Below, one piece after another: positions 56,594 to 64,000 of a stretch of DNA of 64,000 nucleotides (its first letter is position 1; the number at the start of each line of letters is the position of its first letter). Origin of the DNA: Gimesia sp. (lineage in GTDB: Bacteria > Planctomycetota > Planctomycetia > Planctomycetales > Planctomycetaceae). Below the pieces are notes generated by a model that worked only from the letters and a program-made list of their open reading frames with translations, was not told the origin of the DNA and ran no database searches. The stretch lies in NCBI GenBank assembly GCA_002706765.1, contig PAJV01000045.1, positions 62,001 through 126,000 on the forward strand, in the 5' to 3' direction. The position numbers and the translations under genes are program-made.

Positions 56594-57145
56594 TTACAGA
56601 AGTCCTGCGTAGAAGAAATAGGCAATCGATCCGATGCAAATGGGAATCCCATAAGGCAGCAGAAACATGGTTGGCTTTCGTTCCTTAGCGATACGTGACA
56701 GTTCGCGTGGGTTCTTCACCGAACGCCATTCATCAAGAATCACTAGAGCCTGCCCCAGATGCTTGTAGAAGTTCTTACGGTAGAGCACCATGGCCACAGC
56801 CATGATCGCGCCCACGATTGTAGTCACGCAAAATGCATAGAAGGTAATTTTGACACCCAGCCAGGCACCGATGCCGGCCATCAGTTTGACGTCTCCCGCT
56901 CCCATGCCACCAACGCTGTACAGGGGGAGAAGTGTAGCCAGTCCGACGACCATTCCCAGCAGTCCCCAGCCCAGTCCAGCCAGTCCGCCAGTCCAGGTCA
57001 TGTAAATCAATCCGGACAGCACCATGGGGTAGGTGATCCAGTTGGGAACACGCAGTTCTTTTCCATCAATGTATGCGGCATAAATCAAGACAATGGAAAC
57101 AAACTTAACATGCCAATTCTCGAGAAGTAACTGTTGCCAATCCAT
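56594..57145 (-). CDS. Prepilin peptidase, A24 family (TadV/CpaA)
   Basis: A 183-residue membrane peptidase started at ATG 57145, with AAAGG 9 nt upstream. It has about six hydrophobic helices and the two catalytic aspartates of the family: D27 in IDGKELRVPNW and D85 in GMGAGDVKLM. It should cleave Flp prepilins in the inner membrane. It lies upstream of cpaB and downstream of flp, with an 806-bp gap to flp that holds repeat copy C. Confidence 0.9.
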   Translation of the reverse strand: MDWQQLLLENWHVKFVSIVLIYAAYIDGKELRVPNWITYPMVLSGLIYMTWTGGLAGLGWGLLGMVVGLATLLPLYSVGGMGAGDVKLMAGIGAWLGVKITFYAFCVTTIVGAIMAVAMVLYRKNFYKHLGQALVILDEWRSVKNPRELSRIAKERKPTMFLLPYGIPICIGSIAYFFYAGLL

Positions 57146-57583
57146 CAATATGGCCTTTCTTATCGTGTCTGAATGAAATGCATTTGAGAGCATTCCGTTG
57201 GGGATATTGCTAGTTAGTGATACTCAGTTCTGATCGTCTGCCAGATGATGCGAAACACGATCGACACGATCAGCCTGGTATGAGAGTTGTATTCTTATTA
57301 TTCAGTTTAGGTCACAGGCGCGGCAGAGGAGTGAATATCTTAAAATTTTTCTGGTTTATGGTGGCCTGCTGCCGGGGTGTGAAATGAGGGCCTGCCGGAG
57401 TTGAAGCTGCATCCGGAAAGACTGTCTCTGCTGTATTAAAACTTTCGTATCAGCAGACTCTGCGCTATGCCTTGATCCAACAGAACTGGTCTGCTACCTG
57501 CATCCGGATCTCCAGAACTTGAGCGGACCAGGGGAGTGCAAACGGATACGGCAATTGATATTCTTTATTCAGTGGTACTTGAT

Positions 57584-57679
57584 TCAGAGCGCATGACAAT
57601 TAATTTCAGTGTCTCACAATCTACGATACCTGGCCCCATGGGCCTGGAGACGCAGCGTTTAAACGGGACACATTCTAGC
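57584..57679 (+). repeat. Dispersed 95-bp element, copy C
   Basis: Blocks are CATGACA, 12 nt, GTCTC, 30 nt, GGAGACG, 13 nt, GGACAC, then ATTCTAGC. GGCCC-CAT-GGGCC forms a 5-bp hairpin inside; GTGTCTC pairs with GAGACGC outside with one G-U pair. It runs opposite to the Tad genes around it. Confidence 0.87.
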
Positions 57680-57883
57680 AGCGACTACAGCTCAACAGGG
57701 AAGTAAACCAGACGACAACCATAGCCATCATCATGAACAACTCCAAAACCGCACCTGCCGGGGCATCAAAGCAGTAAGGAAACATGCCACACTCTCCTCA
57801 AAATTCGTAACAGCGTAAAACTCAAAAAAACAAACCTTATCAGATACAGCGATCAACAGACTTTCAGAGAATCGCATACGCAA

Positions 57884-57920
57884 GAAAACGCTCAGCCGAT
57901 GATTCGACTGAGCGATTTTC
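57884..57920 (-). terminator. Terminator after flp
   Basis: On the minus strand CGCTCAG and CTGAGCG pair across a 12-nt loop and flanking AAAA/TTTT extends the stem. It lies 32 bp downstream of the flp stop codon. It suggests that flp is transcribed separately from the rest of the Tad genes. Confidence 0.75.
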
Positions 57921-57951
57921 TTTTAACTTTGCAGTACTACATTGCCCGCTA

Positions 57952-58125
57952 TTAGGTCAACGCATCACGTACTTCTTCAAACTTCGCATTGGCGTTTGTT
58001 CCGACAGCCTGAATAGCAGTCAGACAAACGATGACGATCAGAGCCAGCATCACAGCGTATTCAACAGCTGTAGGACCATCTTCTGAAACCAGGAAGTTCT
58101 TGATGCTCTTTGTCAGATTCTTCAT
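57952..58125 (-). CDS. flp: Flp/Fap-type IVb pilin
   Basis: A 57-residue prepilin; ATG 58125 with GAGAG upstream is preferred to a longer start. It has the Flp processing site EDG/PTAVEYAV, so cleavage after G17 leaves a 40-residue mature pilin with Glu at +5 and Tyr at +6. The hydrophobic core is VMLALIVIVCLTAIQAVG. It is the major subunit of the Tad pilus and is processed by the A24 peptidase encoded downstream. It has its own terminator, in line with high separate expression. Confidence 0.93.
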   Translation of the reverse strand: MKNLTKSIKNFLVSEDGPTAVEYAVMLALIVIVCLTAIQAVGTNANAKFEEVRDALT

Positions 58126-58755
58126 TGTTGTTGCTCTCTTTCTTTCCAATTGGAGTCGATTCATGAACCACATTTATCGACACTAAACAACCAAGCCAGG
58201 GAAGAGACGACACGATGTGTCCGCTGATTCCCACAGCTCACCCGAAACATTTGCTTCTTTGAGTTACATCCTCAAATGAAGCTCCCAATATGCCCCCTCT
58301 TCAGAAGAGCAGATTTCCTGTATCCCATAGCTGAGATAGAGAAACGGTATTGGAGATATTTAATTCACATAACAACGGAAGATATTTCCGATATGATGTC
58401 AAAACCTGTTGTGCTCGCTGCTTCAGCTTAAATCCTGCTGAGCAAACTGATCACACTTAAAAGTAGGTCACGGGTTAAAACAGTCAAGCAGAGTTGCAAA
58501 ATATTTTTTAAGAAAAACACCCGGTTCACATAAAGAAACACTCAAGTCCCGGCAAACTCTACGCAGCCAGTGAATTACTGCCATGATGATAAAAAACAAC
58601 AGCCGAGAATTTTCAGCAGAACCGCTGGACCCGCCTGAATTTTTTTCCGCTCCGGCAGTTCCATCAATCATCGCCTGTGAAAAAACAATTCGTATTTCTG
58701 CCAGGACTTCGGAACCGTTCCCGGAAATTTTGATTTCTGCAGGCGCAGGGATGCA
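58126..58755. other. Intergenic region upstream of flp
   Basis: The 630-bp gap between flp and the TMTC-like gene should hold the flp promoter. The short open frames here are unconvincing and no repeat copy was found. Confidence 0.5.
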
Positions 58756-60213
58756 TTATTTCGCGGTCGACCAATTTTGAATCTTCTGCTGCATACGTGC
58801 CCGGTCCAGTTCATCCGGCTCTGTCTGTTCCAGTGCATCCTGGAGGATCGTAACAGCCCGCTGCGCATCTCCCTGGCTGTGATAACTGTTAGCCAGTTGA
58901 ATCTGTACCACCGGGATCTCGGGCACTTGTCTCGAAGTGTACTGCCAGAGCGTCAGCCCATCACGCCAGATCATCAGATAACGCTCTGTCTGCCAGCTGA
59001 AGCGGGTTAACATGGCCAGTACCAGCACACCAAAAACAGCTGGCATGAAATAGCCTGATCGCGAGATGTTCGGTAAAACAGGCACCAGAATGCGTTCTCT
59101 CAATCGCTCCAGCAACTGCATCGCACCGGAAAAGATCAGTGCAAAGAAGGGGATGGAAGGTAAATAGAGATATCGGTCATTCATCAAGGTCGTAATGGGA
59201 AATAAATTCAATACCGGTATCAGCAACAGAATGAATGTGCTACCAGCAAATAAGATGAGTGGCTGACGTCGCCCCATGCGGACAAACATAATCGCAGTCA
59301 GCAGCCAGCAGATGACAGAAATCGTGACGTTCCAGGCGATCCCGCTGGTCGGAGGGTCATACAGCACAGAGCGTGTTCCAGGCCAGAGCAGCATCTGCAC
59401 GTACTTCGACATGATCACCGTATCGACCGAAATCAGTTCCAGTTTGCTCATGCCGAAGTGATCGCGAACGCCTCCCAGTTCACTGGTCTGGGCCAGCATC
59501 GTAATCACCAGCAGCAACAGGGCACAACAACCGGGAAACACCTGTTTTTTAACTGCTTCCCGGAATGGCACTTTCGCAACCCAGTAGTCATAACAGAACA
59601 CAATCGCAGGCACGACAACTGCTAACGCCTTGGAAAGCAAGGCACAAATGAAACAGATCAATCCACAGGTATTCTGCTCCAGGGTGCGATCTTTTCTGAG
59701 CCAGTACCAGAGCGATGCCAGGATAAATGCCCCTGAAAGCAATCCTTTCCGCGAAGAGATCCAGACGACTGTTTCCACCTGGACGGGATGAATGGCGAAT
59801 ACCGCTGCAGTCGCCCAGCCAATCATCCGGTTCCAGGTCAGCCTGGTAATTAACAGGAAGACGAGAACCACATTGACCAGGTGCAGGAGAATGTTTGTCA
59901 GATGATAACCGCCGGCCCAGAGACCGTACACACTATGATCCAGCAGAAAAGAGAAGACGGTCAGCGGCGCATAATTTCTGGTGACAACCTGAGTTGCCAC
60001 TTTCTGCAGATTGTCGGGATCCCAGCTTTTGATCAGGGGATTATGGATGACATACCAGGGATCGTCCCAGTTGACAAAATCAAAATTTATCGCCATTCCA
60101 AAACTGATCAGAACCAGCAGCGCCAGCAGGCAGCAGACGCGCCACTGCTGTTTCACCACCTGGCATAACTGCCAGGGGAGTTCACCCTGATCGGATTGAA
60201 TTTGATTCGACAT
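58756..60213 (-). CDS. TMTC-like multi-pass membrane protein with C-terminal TPR
   Basis: About 485 residues from ATG 60213; starts up to 36 codons earlier are possible. Ten or so hydrophobic helices are seen, and the first luminal loop has DFVNWDDPWYV, the DD motif of the GT-C type mannosyltransferase-like TMTC family. The C-terminus contains a short TPR-like repeat (NSYHSQGDAQRAVTILQDAL). The family may glycosylate exported proteins, but in planctomycetes this is not shown. It lies divergent from the GT2 gene, so a shared glycan role is possible. Confidence 0.72.
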   Translation of the reverse strand: MSNQIQSDQGELPWQLCQVVKQQWRVCCLLALLVLISFGMAINFDFVNWDDPWYVIHNPLIKSWDPDNLQKVATQVVTRNYAPLTVFSFLLDHSVYGLWAGGYHLTNILLHLVNVVLVFLLITRLTWNRMIGWATAAVFAIHPVQVETVVWISSRKGLLSGAFILASLWYWLRKDRTLEQNTCGLICFICALLSKALAVVVPAIVFCYDYWVAKVPFREAVKKQVFPGCCALLLLVITMLAQTSELGGVRDHFGMSKLELISVDTVIMSKYVQMLLWPGTRSVLYDPPTSGIAWNVTISVICWLLTAIMFVRMGRRQPLILFAGSTFILLLIPVLNLFPITTLMNDRYLYLPSIPFFALIFSGAMQLLERLRERILVPVLPNISRSGYFMPAVFGVLVLAMLTRFSWQTERYLMIWRDGLTLWQYTSRQVPEIPVVQIQLANSYHSQGDAQRAVTILQDALEQTEPDELDRARMQQKIQNWSTAK

Positions 60214-60482
60214 TCGTCCTGTCCGGTAAGAAGTAGATTCACCACGACCTGCTTTTAACATAGGTTGCTCACAGGAAATTGCACATGCTTTGCCGGAAAT
60301 GTTGTTTCTCTGCAACATCAATTGCCAGCCCAGTCCCTAATTTCAGTACAACCGGCTCAGTCAGTCCACGCGATACTTCAGATGGACGCATGACGTCTCC
60401 CCCTGATAATGATCACACATGGCTTCTGAATTTAAGCTAAGCTTGCTTCGGATAACGCGCGACCCATTGCGCATATATTTTG

Positions 60483-61421
60483 ATGTCGAAACACCCGGAG
60501 AGACACGTGCAGGTACCACTGTCAATTTCAGAATCGGAAACGATTTCATCCGTTCCCGTCATGGCGCCAGACAGCGCCGAGATCATGTCGCAGTTCCAGA
60601 ACAGGGAACACCTGTTGGCTGAAATCGAACGCAGCTGCTTTCCGCAAGGGAAGACCATCGTGGTGATGCCCGCTTATAATGCAGCAGGTACGCTGGAAAA
60701 AACACTGGCCGATCTGCCTGCAGATGTGGTTGACGAAATTATCCTCGTCGACGATGGCAGTACGGATGGAACTGTTGATCTGGCTCTGCAGCACGGCCTG
60801 ACGGTCATCAAGCATAAAGAAAATCGCGGTTATGGGGGAAACCAGAAGACCTGTTATCAGTATGCGCTGGAACATGGCGCAGAATATGTCGTCATGCTGC
60901 ACCCCGATTATCAGTACGACAGCCGCGTCGTGGGTATTGCCATCCAACTTTTAAGGCTGGGGATCTGCGACGTTGTCATGGGCTCCCGCATCCGGACCCG
61001 CCAGGAAGCGCTGGCCGGCGGAATGCCTGGCTGGAAATACCTGGCCAATCGACTGCTGACCATCACCGAGAATATCGCGCTCGGACCAAACCTGGGTGAC
61101 TTTCACAGTGGGTTTCGCGCCTATCGCAGAGAGGTTCTGGAAACGATTCCCTTTGAACACAACTCGAATGACTTCGTCTTTGACAGCCAGCTACTCGCCC
61201 AGGCAGTCTACTTTCAATTCCGGGTCGGCGATATTCCCGTTCCCGTCCGCTACTTTCCCGAATCCTCCAGCATCAGTTTCAAACGCTGCGTGAAATATGG
61301 CATGGGTACGCTGGCAGTGCTGGCTCGCTTCTGGGCACAACGACTGCGAATTCGCCCTTCAAAAATTTTCTTCACCAGAAAAAATGACCAGGACGCAGAG
61401 AACCGGGTCAAACTGCAATAG
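60483..61421 (+). CDS. GT2 family glycosyltransferase (DPM/GtrB-like)
   Basis: A 312-residue transferase with GT-A motifs: [49 protein letters not shown] and a HPDYQYD metal/donor site. The segment [20 protein letters not shown] is typical of GtrB/DPM-like proteins, but no C-terminal membrane helices are present, which suggests a soluble or peripheral form. ATG 60483 lacks a clear Shine-Dalgarno; other in-frame ATGs (near 60560 and 60585) are possible. It probably uses a nucleotide sugar to glycosylate a lipid carrier or protein. Confidence 0.85.
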   Translation: MSKHPERHVQVPLSISESETISSVPVMAPDSAEIMSQFQNREHLLAEIERSCFPQGKTIVVMPAYNAAGTLEKTLADLPADVVDEIILVDDGSTDGTVDLALQHGLTVIKHKENRGYGGNQKTCYQYALEHGAEYVVMLHPDYQYDSRVVGIAIQLLRLGICDVVMGSRIRTRQEALAGGMPGWKYLANRLLTITENIALGPNLGDFHSGFRAYRREVLETIPFEHNSNDFVFDSQLLAQAVYFQFRVGDIPVPVRYFPESSSISFKRCVKYGMGTLAVLARFWAQRLRIRPSKIFFTRKNDQDAENRVKLQ

Positions 61422-61459
61422 AATTCCACTACAATTGCCCGGCACTTCTACCTCTGAAT

Positions 61460-63190
61460 TCACTCATCCGCAGCGGGCGGCGTTGAATTTGCATTCCCGC
61501 GTGCGAAATGCACGATGACAGCCAGTCCGATGAAGGCCCCCAGCGCGATAAATCCATACGCTGCGTAATCACTGGATTTGATACTCCACAGGCAGCCAAA
61601 GGTCGCCAGCAAAGTCGAAATCCCCATCGCCAGGTTCCAAGCCACACGTTTGCCTCCGCTGGGCATCCGATCGCCCAGAATTTTCGGGGAGTTCATCATA
61701 AAGAAGAAGGTCGCATACGCGATTGGCAGCAAGACCATGCCGAACATGGACGTCGGGACGGCTAACCAGGCTTTGGCTTCACCTTTCCAGAGATACGCGC
61801 CTGTCATACCAGTCAATGCCGGCATGAAACAGCCAATGCGATGGTACATCCCGCGCGGTGCCACTCCCAGCATTTCACAGAACACAAAGCCGTTGATGAG
61901 CATCAGAATGATAATCGTTGAGATCGCCATGGCGACGACACCCAGACCAAAAACCAGCTGGGATACGGTCGCACCGGCCAGTGGTGTTAAAGACGATGCC
62001 AGCTGAAAGGCGTCCCGGTTGACCAGCATTGCTGCCAGTTTACGTTCCGGAAGAGGCAGTTCCGCCCGCTTCTGTTCCAGGGCACTCGGGTCACTCGTCA
62101 ATTCGTTCCATTCTGACGCGGGCACTTCGGTTTTAATACGGGCATCCAGCAGTTTGTGATACTGGCCCAACAGACCAGGATCTGCCTGAATTACCTGGCC
62201 TTCTGCATTTTTTTCACCCAACAGGCCGGCTGCAGGCTTAGCATGAAATTGAGAGGCGGCTGCGATCACAACGCAACTGGTAGCCAGCACAAAAGGTACG
62301 AATAAACCTGTCGAGAGGTCAAACATTGCCAGGCCACGAAAATCCTTATCCCAGCCTTTCGCTCGCATGGAGTAGGGCAGCAGGAAGGTCATATTAATTC
62401 CGACAGCAGTCGCGGCTGCGGTGATCATCACTTTCTGCTGATTCCCGACAATCAGGTTTTTCCAGTAATCGGCATAGCCACCGGCCTGAGAAAGCACTTC
62501 GGAAAACTCTGGTGAGGGATTCGCAAACATGCTGAAGTTCGGAATATAACCAGCCAGAATTTTAGCCCAGTCCAGATCATTCGTCGAAATGCTCATTTTG
62601 GCGACCACACCAAAGAAACAGAGCACTACGATACCAACCAGAATTTTCAGAATGGCTTCGAACAGCTTGATACCCCATCCGCCGGAATCATAAAACCAGA
62701 TCACGACGGCAGAAATCACAAACAGCAAACCGACTGCCATCGCTTTCCCGCTTTCACCAGCCATCATTTCCGGTGCGAGGTTCTGCTGTAATGCAGCCGT
62801 CCCTAGAGCATATTGAGGCATACACCACACGAGGTTGGCCATCAGAGTGGCAATCGCCCAGCCCCAGCCCAGGACCGGGCTGATATGGGTGTTGATCGAA
62901 GCAAACGGGCGTTCTTTGGTTGATAAAGCGACATAGCCAATCGCACTGAGCATGATGACGCCCATAATCATCGCCACAGGCTGCAACCACATCAGGTGGT
63001 AGCCGGAAAGAATCCCCAGATAGAGGCCGCCCGCTAAGGAGCCGCCTCCCAGCGTAATGGCACTCTGTAACCAGCCCGGGCCCGAAAGCTTTGTATAAGC
63101 CAGTACCTTCGCACCGGTTCCTCTTGCCTTCGCGTCCAGAATCAGTTGACGGTCTTGTTCAATCCGTGAATTTGCTGCTTCGTCTGTCAT
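61460..63190 (-). CDS. Nramp-related divalent-metal transporter, altered metal site
   Basis: A 576-residue protein with about 11 hydrophobic helices and the overall Nramp order. The first helix reads SGPGWLQSAITLGGGS in place of the canonical DPGN metal-binding motif. The sixth-helix region reads NMTFLLPYSMRAK instead of the usual MPH sequence. These differences mean that manganese or iron transport cannot be taken for granted; magnesium (as in NRMT) or another substrate is conceivable. A soluble insertion (about 320-385) is also unusual for classical Nramp. It is convergent with the GT2 gene. Confidence 0.8.
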   Translation of the reverse strand: MTDEAANSRIEQDRQLILDAKARGTGAKVLAYTKLSGPGWLQSAITLGGGSLAGGLYLGILSGYHLMWLQPVAMIMGVIMLSAIGYVALSTKERPFASINTHISPVLGWGWAIATLMANLVWCMPQYALGTAALQQNLAPEMMAGESGKAMAVGLLFVISAVVIWFYDSGGWGIKLFEAILKILVGIVVLCFFGVVAKMSISTNDLDWAKILAGYIPNFSMFANPSPEFSEVLSQAGGYADYWKNLIVGNQQKVMITAAATAVGINMTFLLPYSMRAKGWDKDFRGLAMFDLSTGLFVPFVLATSCVVIAAASQFHAKPAAGLLGEKNAEGQVIQADPGLLGQYHKLLDARIKTEVPASEWNELTSDPSALEQKRAELPLPERKLAAMLVNRDAFQLASSLTPLAGATVSQLVFGLGVVAMAISTIIILMLINGFVFCEMLGVAPRGMYHRIGCFMPALTGMTGAYLWKGEAKAWLAVPTSMFGMVLLPIAYATFFFMMNSPKILGDRMPSGGKRVAWNLAMGISTLLATFGCLWSIKSSDYAAYGFIALGAFIGLAVIVHFARGNANSTPPAADE

Positions 63191-63415
63191 TGCAAACTCT
63201 TGCTATACCAAGGTTTATTTAAGTTACTTAAGAATACTTTACTCAGTATGTCGAAAGGACCAAGGTAACCAGTTATCAGTCGAGAATCAAGCAACGTTGA
63301 TTGATCGACGAGCGAGTTTAGCAATCTCTGAAACGCGGTGTGACGACGATAGTGTATACACACAACAGCAACGAAGAAGAGCCGAAGGAGCTCATCAGGC
63401 AGGCAGACCAGCGAT

Positions 63416-63444
63416 GCCCTCCGGACATTGATTGTCCGAAGGGC
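63416..63444 (-). terminator. Hairpin after the M16 peptidase gene
   Basis: A 12-bp stem with one mismatch (GCCCT..GGACA and its complement) around a 5-nt loop lies 18 bp downstream of the peptidase stop codon. No T-tract follows, so it is a probable but imperfect terminator. Confidence 0.5.
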
Positions 63445-63462
63445 TTGCATTGCTGGAATCGA

Positions 63463-64000
63463 CTATTGTTTCAGGCTTCCTGAAACGGTAATGATCAGTT
63501 TCGCTGGATCGATATACTTTGCGAAAGCCTGCTGGGCAGCTTCCGCAGTCACCGCGTTGATTTTGGTTTCCAGTTCGGAATAGTAAGTCATATCCCGCTC
63601 AGCAAACAGGTTGGTTGTCAGAATGGATGCCAGAGAAGCATCGCTGGTGCGGGAGACTTCCTGCTGTTCGAGGTAGCCTTTCTGAGCATTGACCAGTTCT
63701 TCTTTTGTGATCCCTTTTTCAATCAGCAAGGCCAGTTCTTCCTTGATGGCCGTTTCCACTTTTTCCATGTTGTCAGGATTACAGCTGGCATACAGGGAAA
63801 TCGAACCACGGGAGTCAACGGCATCCGCATGAATCATTGCCCCGACGCCATACGCCAGGCCTTCTTTCTGTCGGACACGATCTCCCAGCCGTGAGGAAAG
63901 CCCACTGGATCCCAGCACCGAGCCAGCGACAATCAGATCCGGATAGTCGGGAGAACTGCTGTTCATGGGAAACGTCAGGCCGCCAAAGTAGAACGCATTT
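63463..64000 (-). CDS. M16 family zinc peptidase, C-terminal part (5' part beyond window)
   Basis: The open frame enters from the right edge; only about 179 residues are seen. LTFPMNSSSPDYPDLIVAGS, GLSSRLGDRVRQKEGLAYGV and ISLYASCNPDNMEKVETAI match the C-terminal domain of insulinase/pitrilysin-like peptidases, including the substrate-closing RxxxGLAY motif. The zinc motif HxxEH would lie outside the window. The last residues KYIDPAKLIITVSGSLK are the usual end of the family. The protein is likely exported. Confidence 0.88.
   Translation of the reverse strand, partial: NAFYFGGLTFPMNSSSPDYPDLIVAGSVLGSSGLSSRLGDRVRQKEGLAYGVGAMIHADAVDSRGSISLYASCNPDNMEKVETAIKEELALLIEKGITKEELVNAQKGYLEQQEVSRTSDASLASILTTNLFAERDMTYYSELETKINAVTAEAAQQAFAKYIDPAKLIITVSGSLKQ

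Larger units (their letters stand above)
57146..57951. other. Intergenic region with repeat copy C
   Basis: This 806-bp region between flp and the prepilin peptidase gene contains repeat copy C at 57584-57679 and the flp terminator at 57884-57920. No coding sequence is supported; a 14-codon frame at about 57734-57778 is too short to judge. Confidence 0.6.

Overview
The window looks like chromosomal DNA of a planctomycete, most likely a Gimesia-like member of the Planctomycetales. This is inferred from gene content, not from any database match. Supporting signs are a PSCyt1/DUF1549/DUF1553 protein paired with a Tat-exported DUF1501 protein, a TIGR03067-type secreted protein, EF-hand tails on secreted enzymes, a formylmethanofuran dehydrogenase subunit in a bacterium, and the moderate base composition. 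No rRNA, CRISPR array, insertion sequence or prophage was seen. One tRNA gene (Phe, anticodon GAA) is present.

Layout. 1-8145 (minus): secreted or membrane proteins, namely DUF1501, the planctomycete cytochrome protein, an MMPL/RND exporter and a redoxin/cytochrome c/copper-monooxygenase/EF-hand fusion. 8392-10581 (plus): a YdeP-type molybdopterin oxidoreductase. 10614-15900 (minus): small or orphan genes, including a broken phytanoyl-CoA dioxygenase, a trans-aconitate methyltransferase, an ASCH-like protein, zinc-ribbon proteins and a TIGR03067-like protein. 16109-23230: a sialidase-like protein, an FAD oxidoreductase and several small membrane or secreted proteins. 23353-31325: tRNA-Phe, a degenerate HD-GYP protein, FhcB with a TIM-barrel isomerase, a universal stress protein, a SLC13 transporter and MnmE. 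31516-34388: YidC and a phosphoesterase. 35475-38296: a sigma-54 response regulator and a Cys-rich outer-membrane-type protein. 38318-41893: cytidylate kinase and a GH38-like protein. 42690-48917: a three-gene pilM-led operon with two large Gly-rich single-pass membrane proteins. 49082-51809: FolC, DinB and a small acidic protein. 51826-58125 (minus): a partial Tad/Flp pilus locus (flp, prepilin peptidase, cpaB, secretin, cpaE-like) without cpaF, tadB or tadC. 58756-64000: a TMTC-like membrane protein, a GT2 glycosyltransferase, an aberrant Nramp homologue and the end of an M16 peptidase.

The most interesting signal is not a gene. A dispersed element of about 95 bp is present five times in intergenic DNA (23609-23702 minus, 31424-31520 plus, 42009-42104 plus, 53212-53300 minus, 57584-57679 plus). 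Four sequence blocks are kept at almost fixed spacing: 12 nt, then 30 or 31 nt, then 13 nt. Some copies can form pairings that suggest a folded RNA or a structured protein-binding site. Its function is unknown to me.

How genes may work together: two surface-pilus systems (pilM operon and Tad locus) lie within 16 kb of each other, and three of the five repeat copies flank or sit inside them. YidC, MnmE, Cmk and FolC are ordinary housekeeping genes placed singly. Start positions were trimmed where a Shine-Dalgarno sequence or the family's usual N-terminus favoured an internal start.
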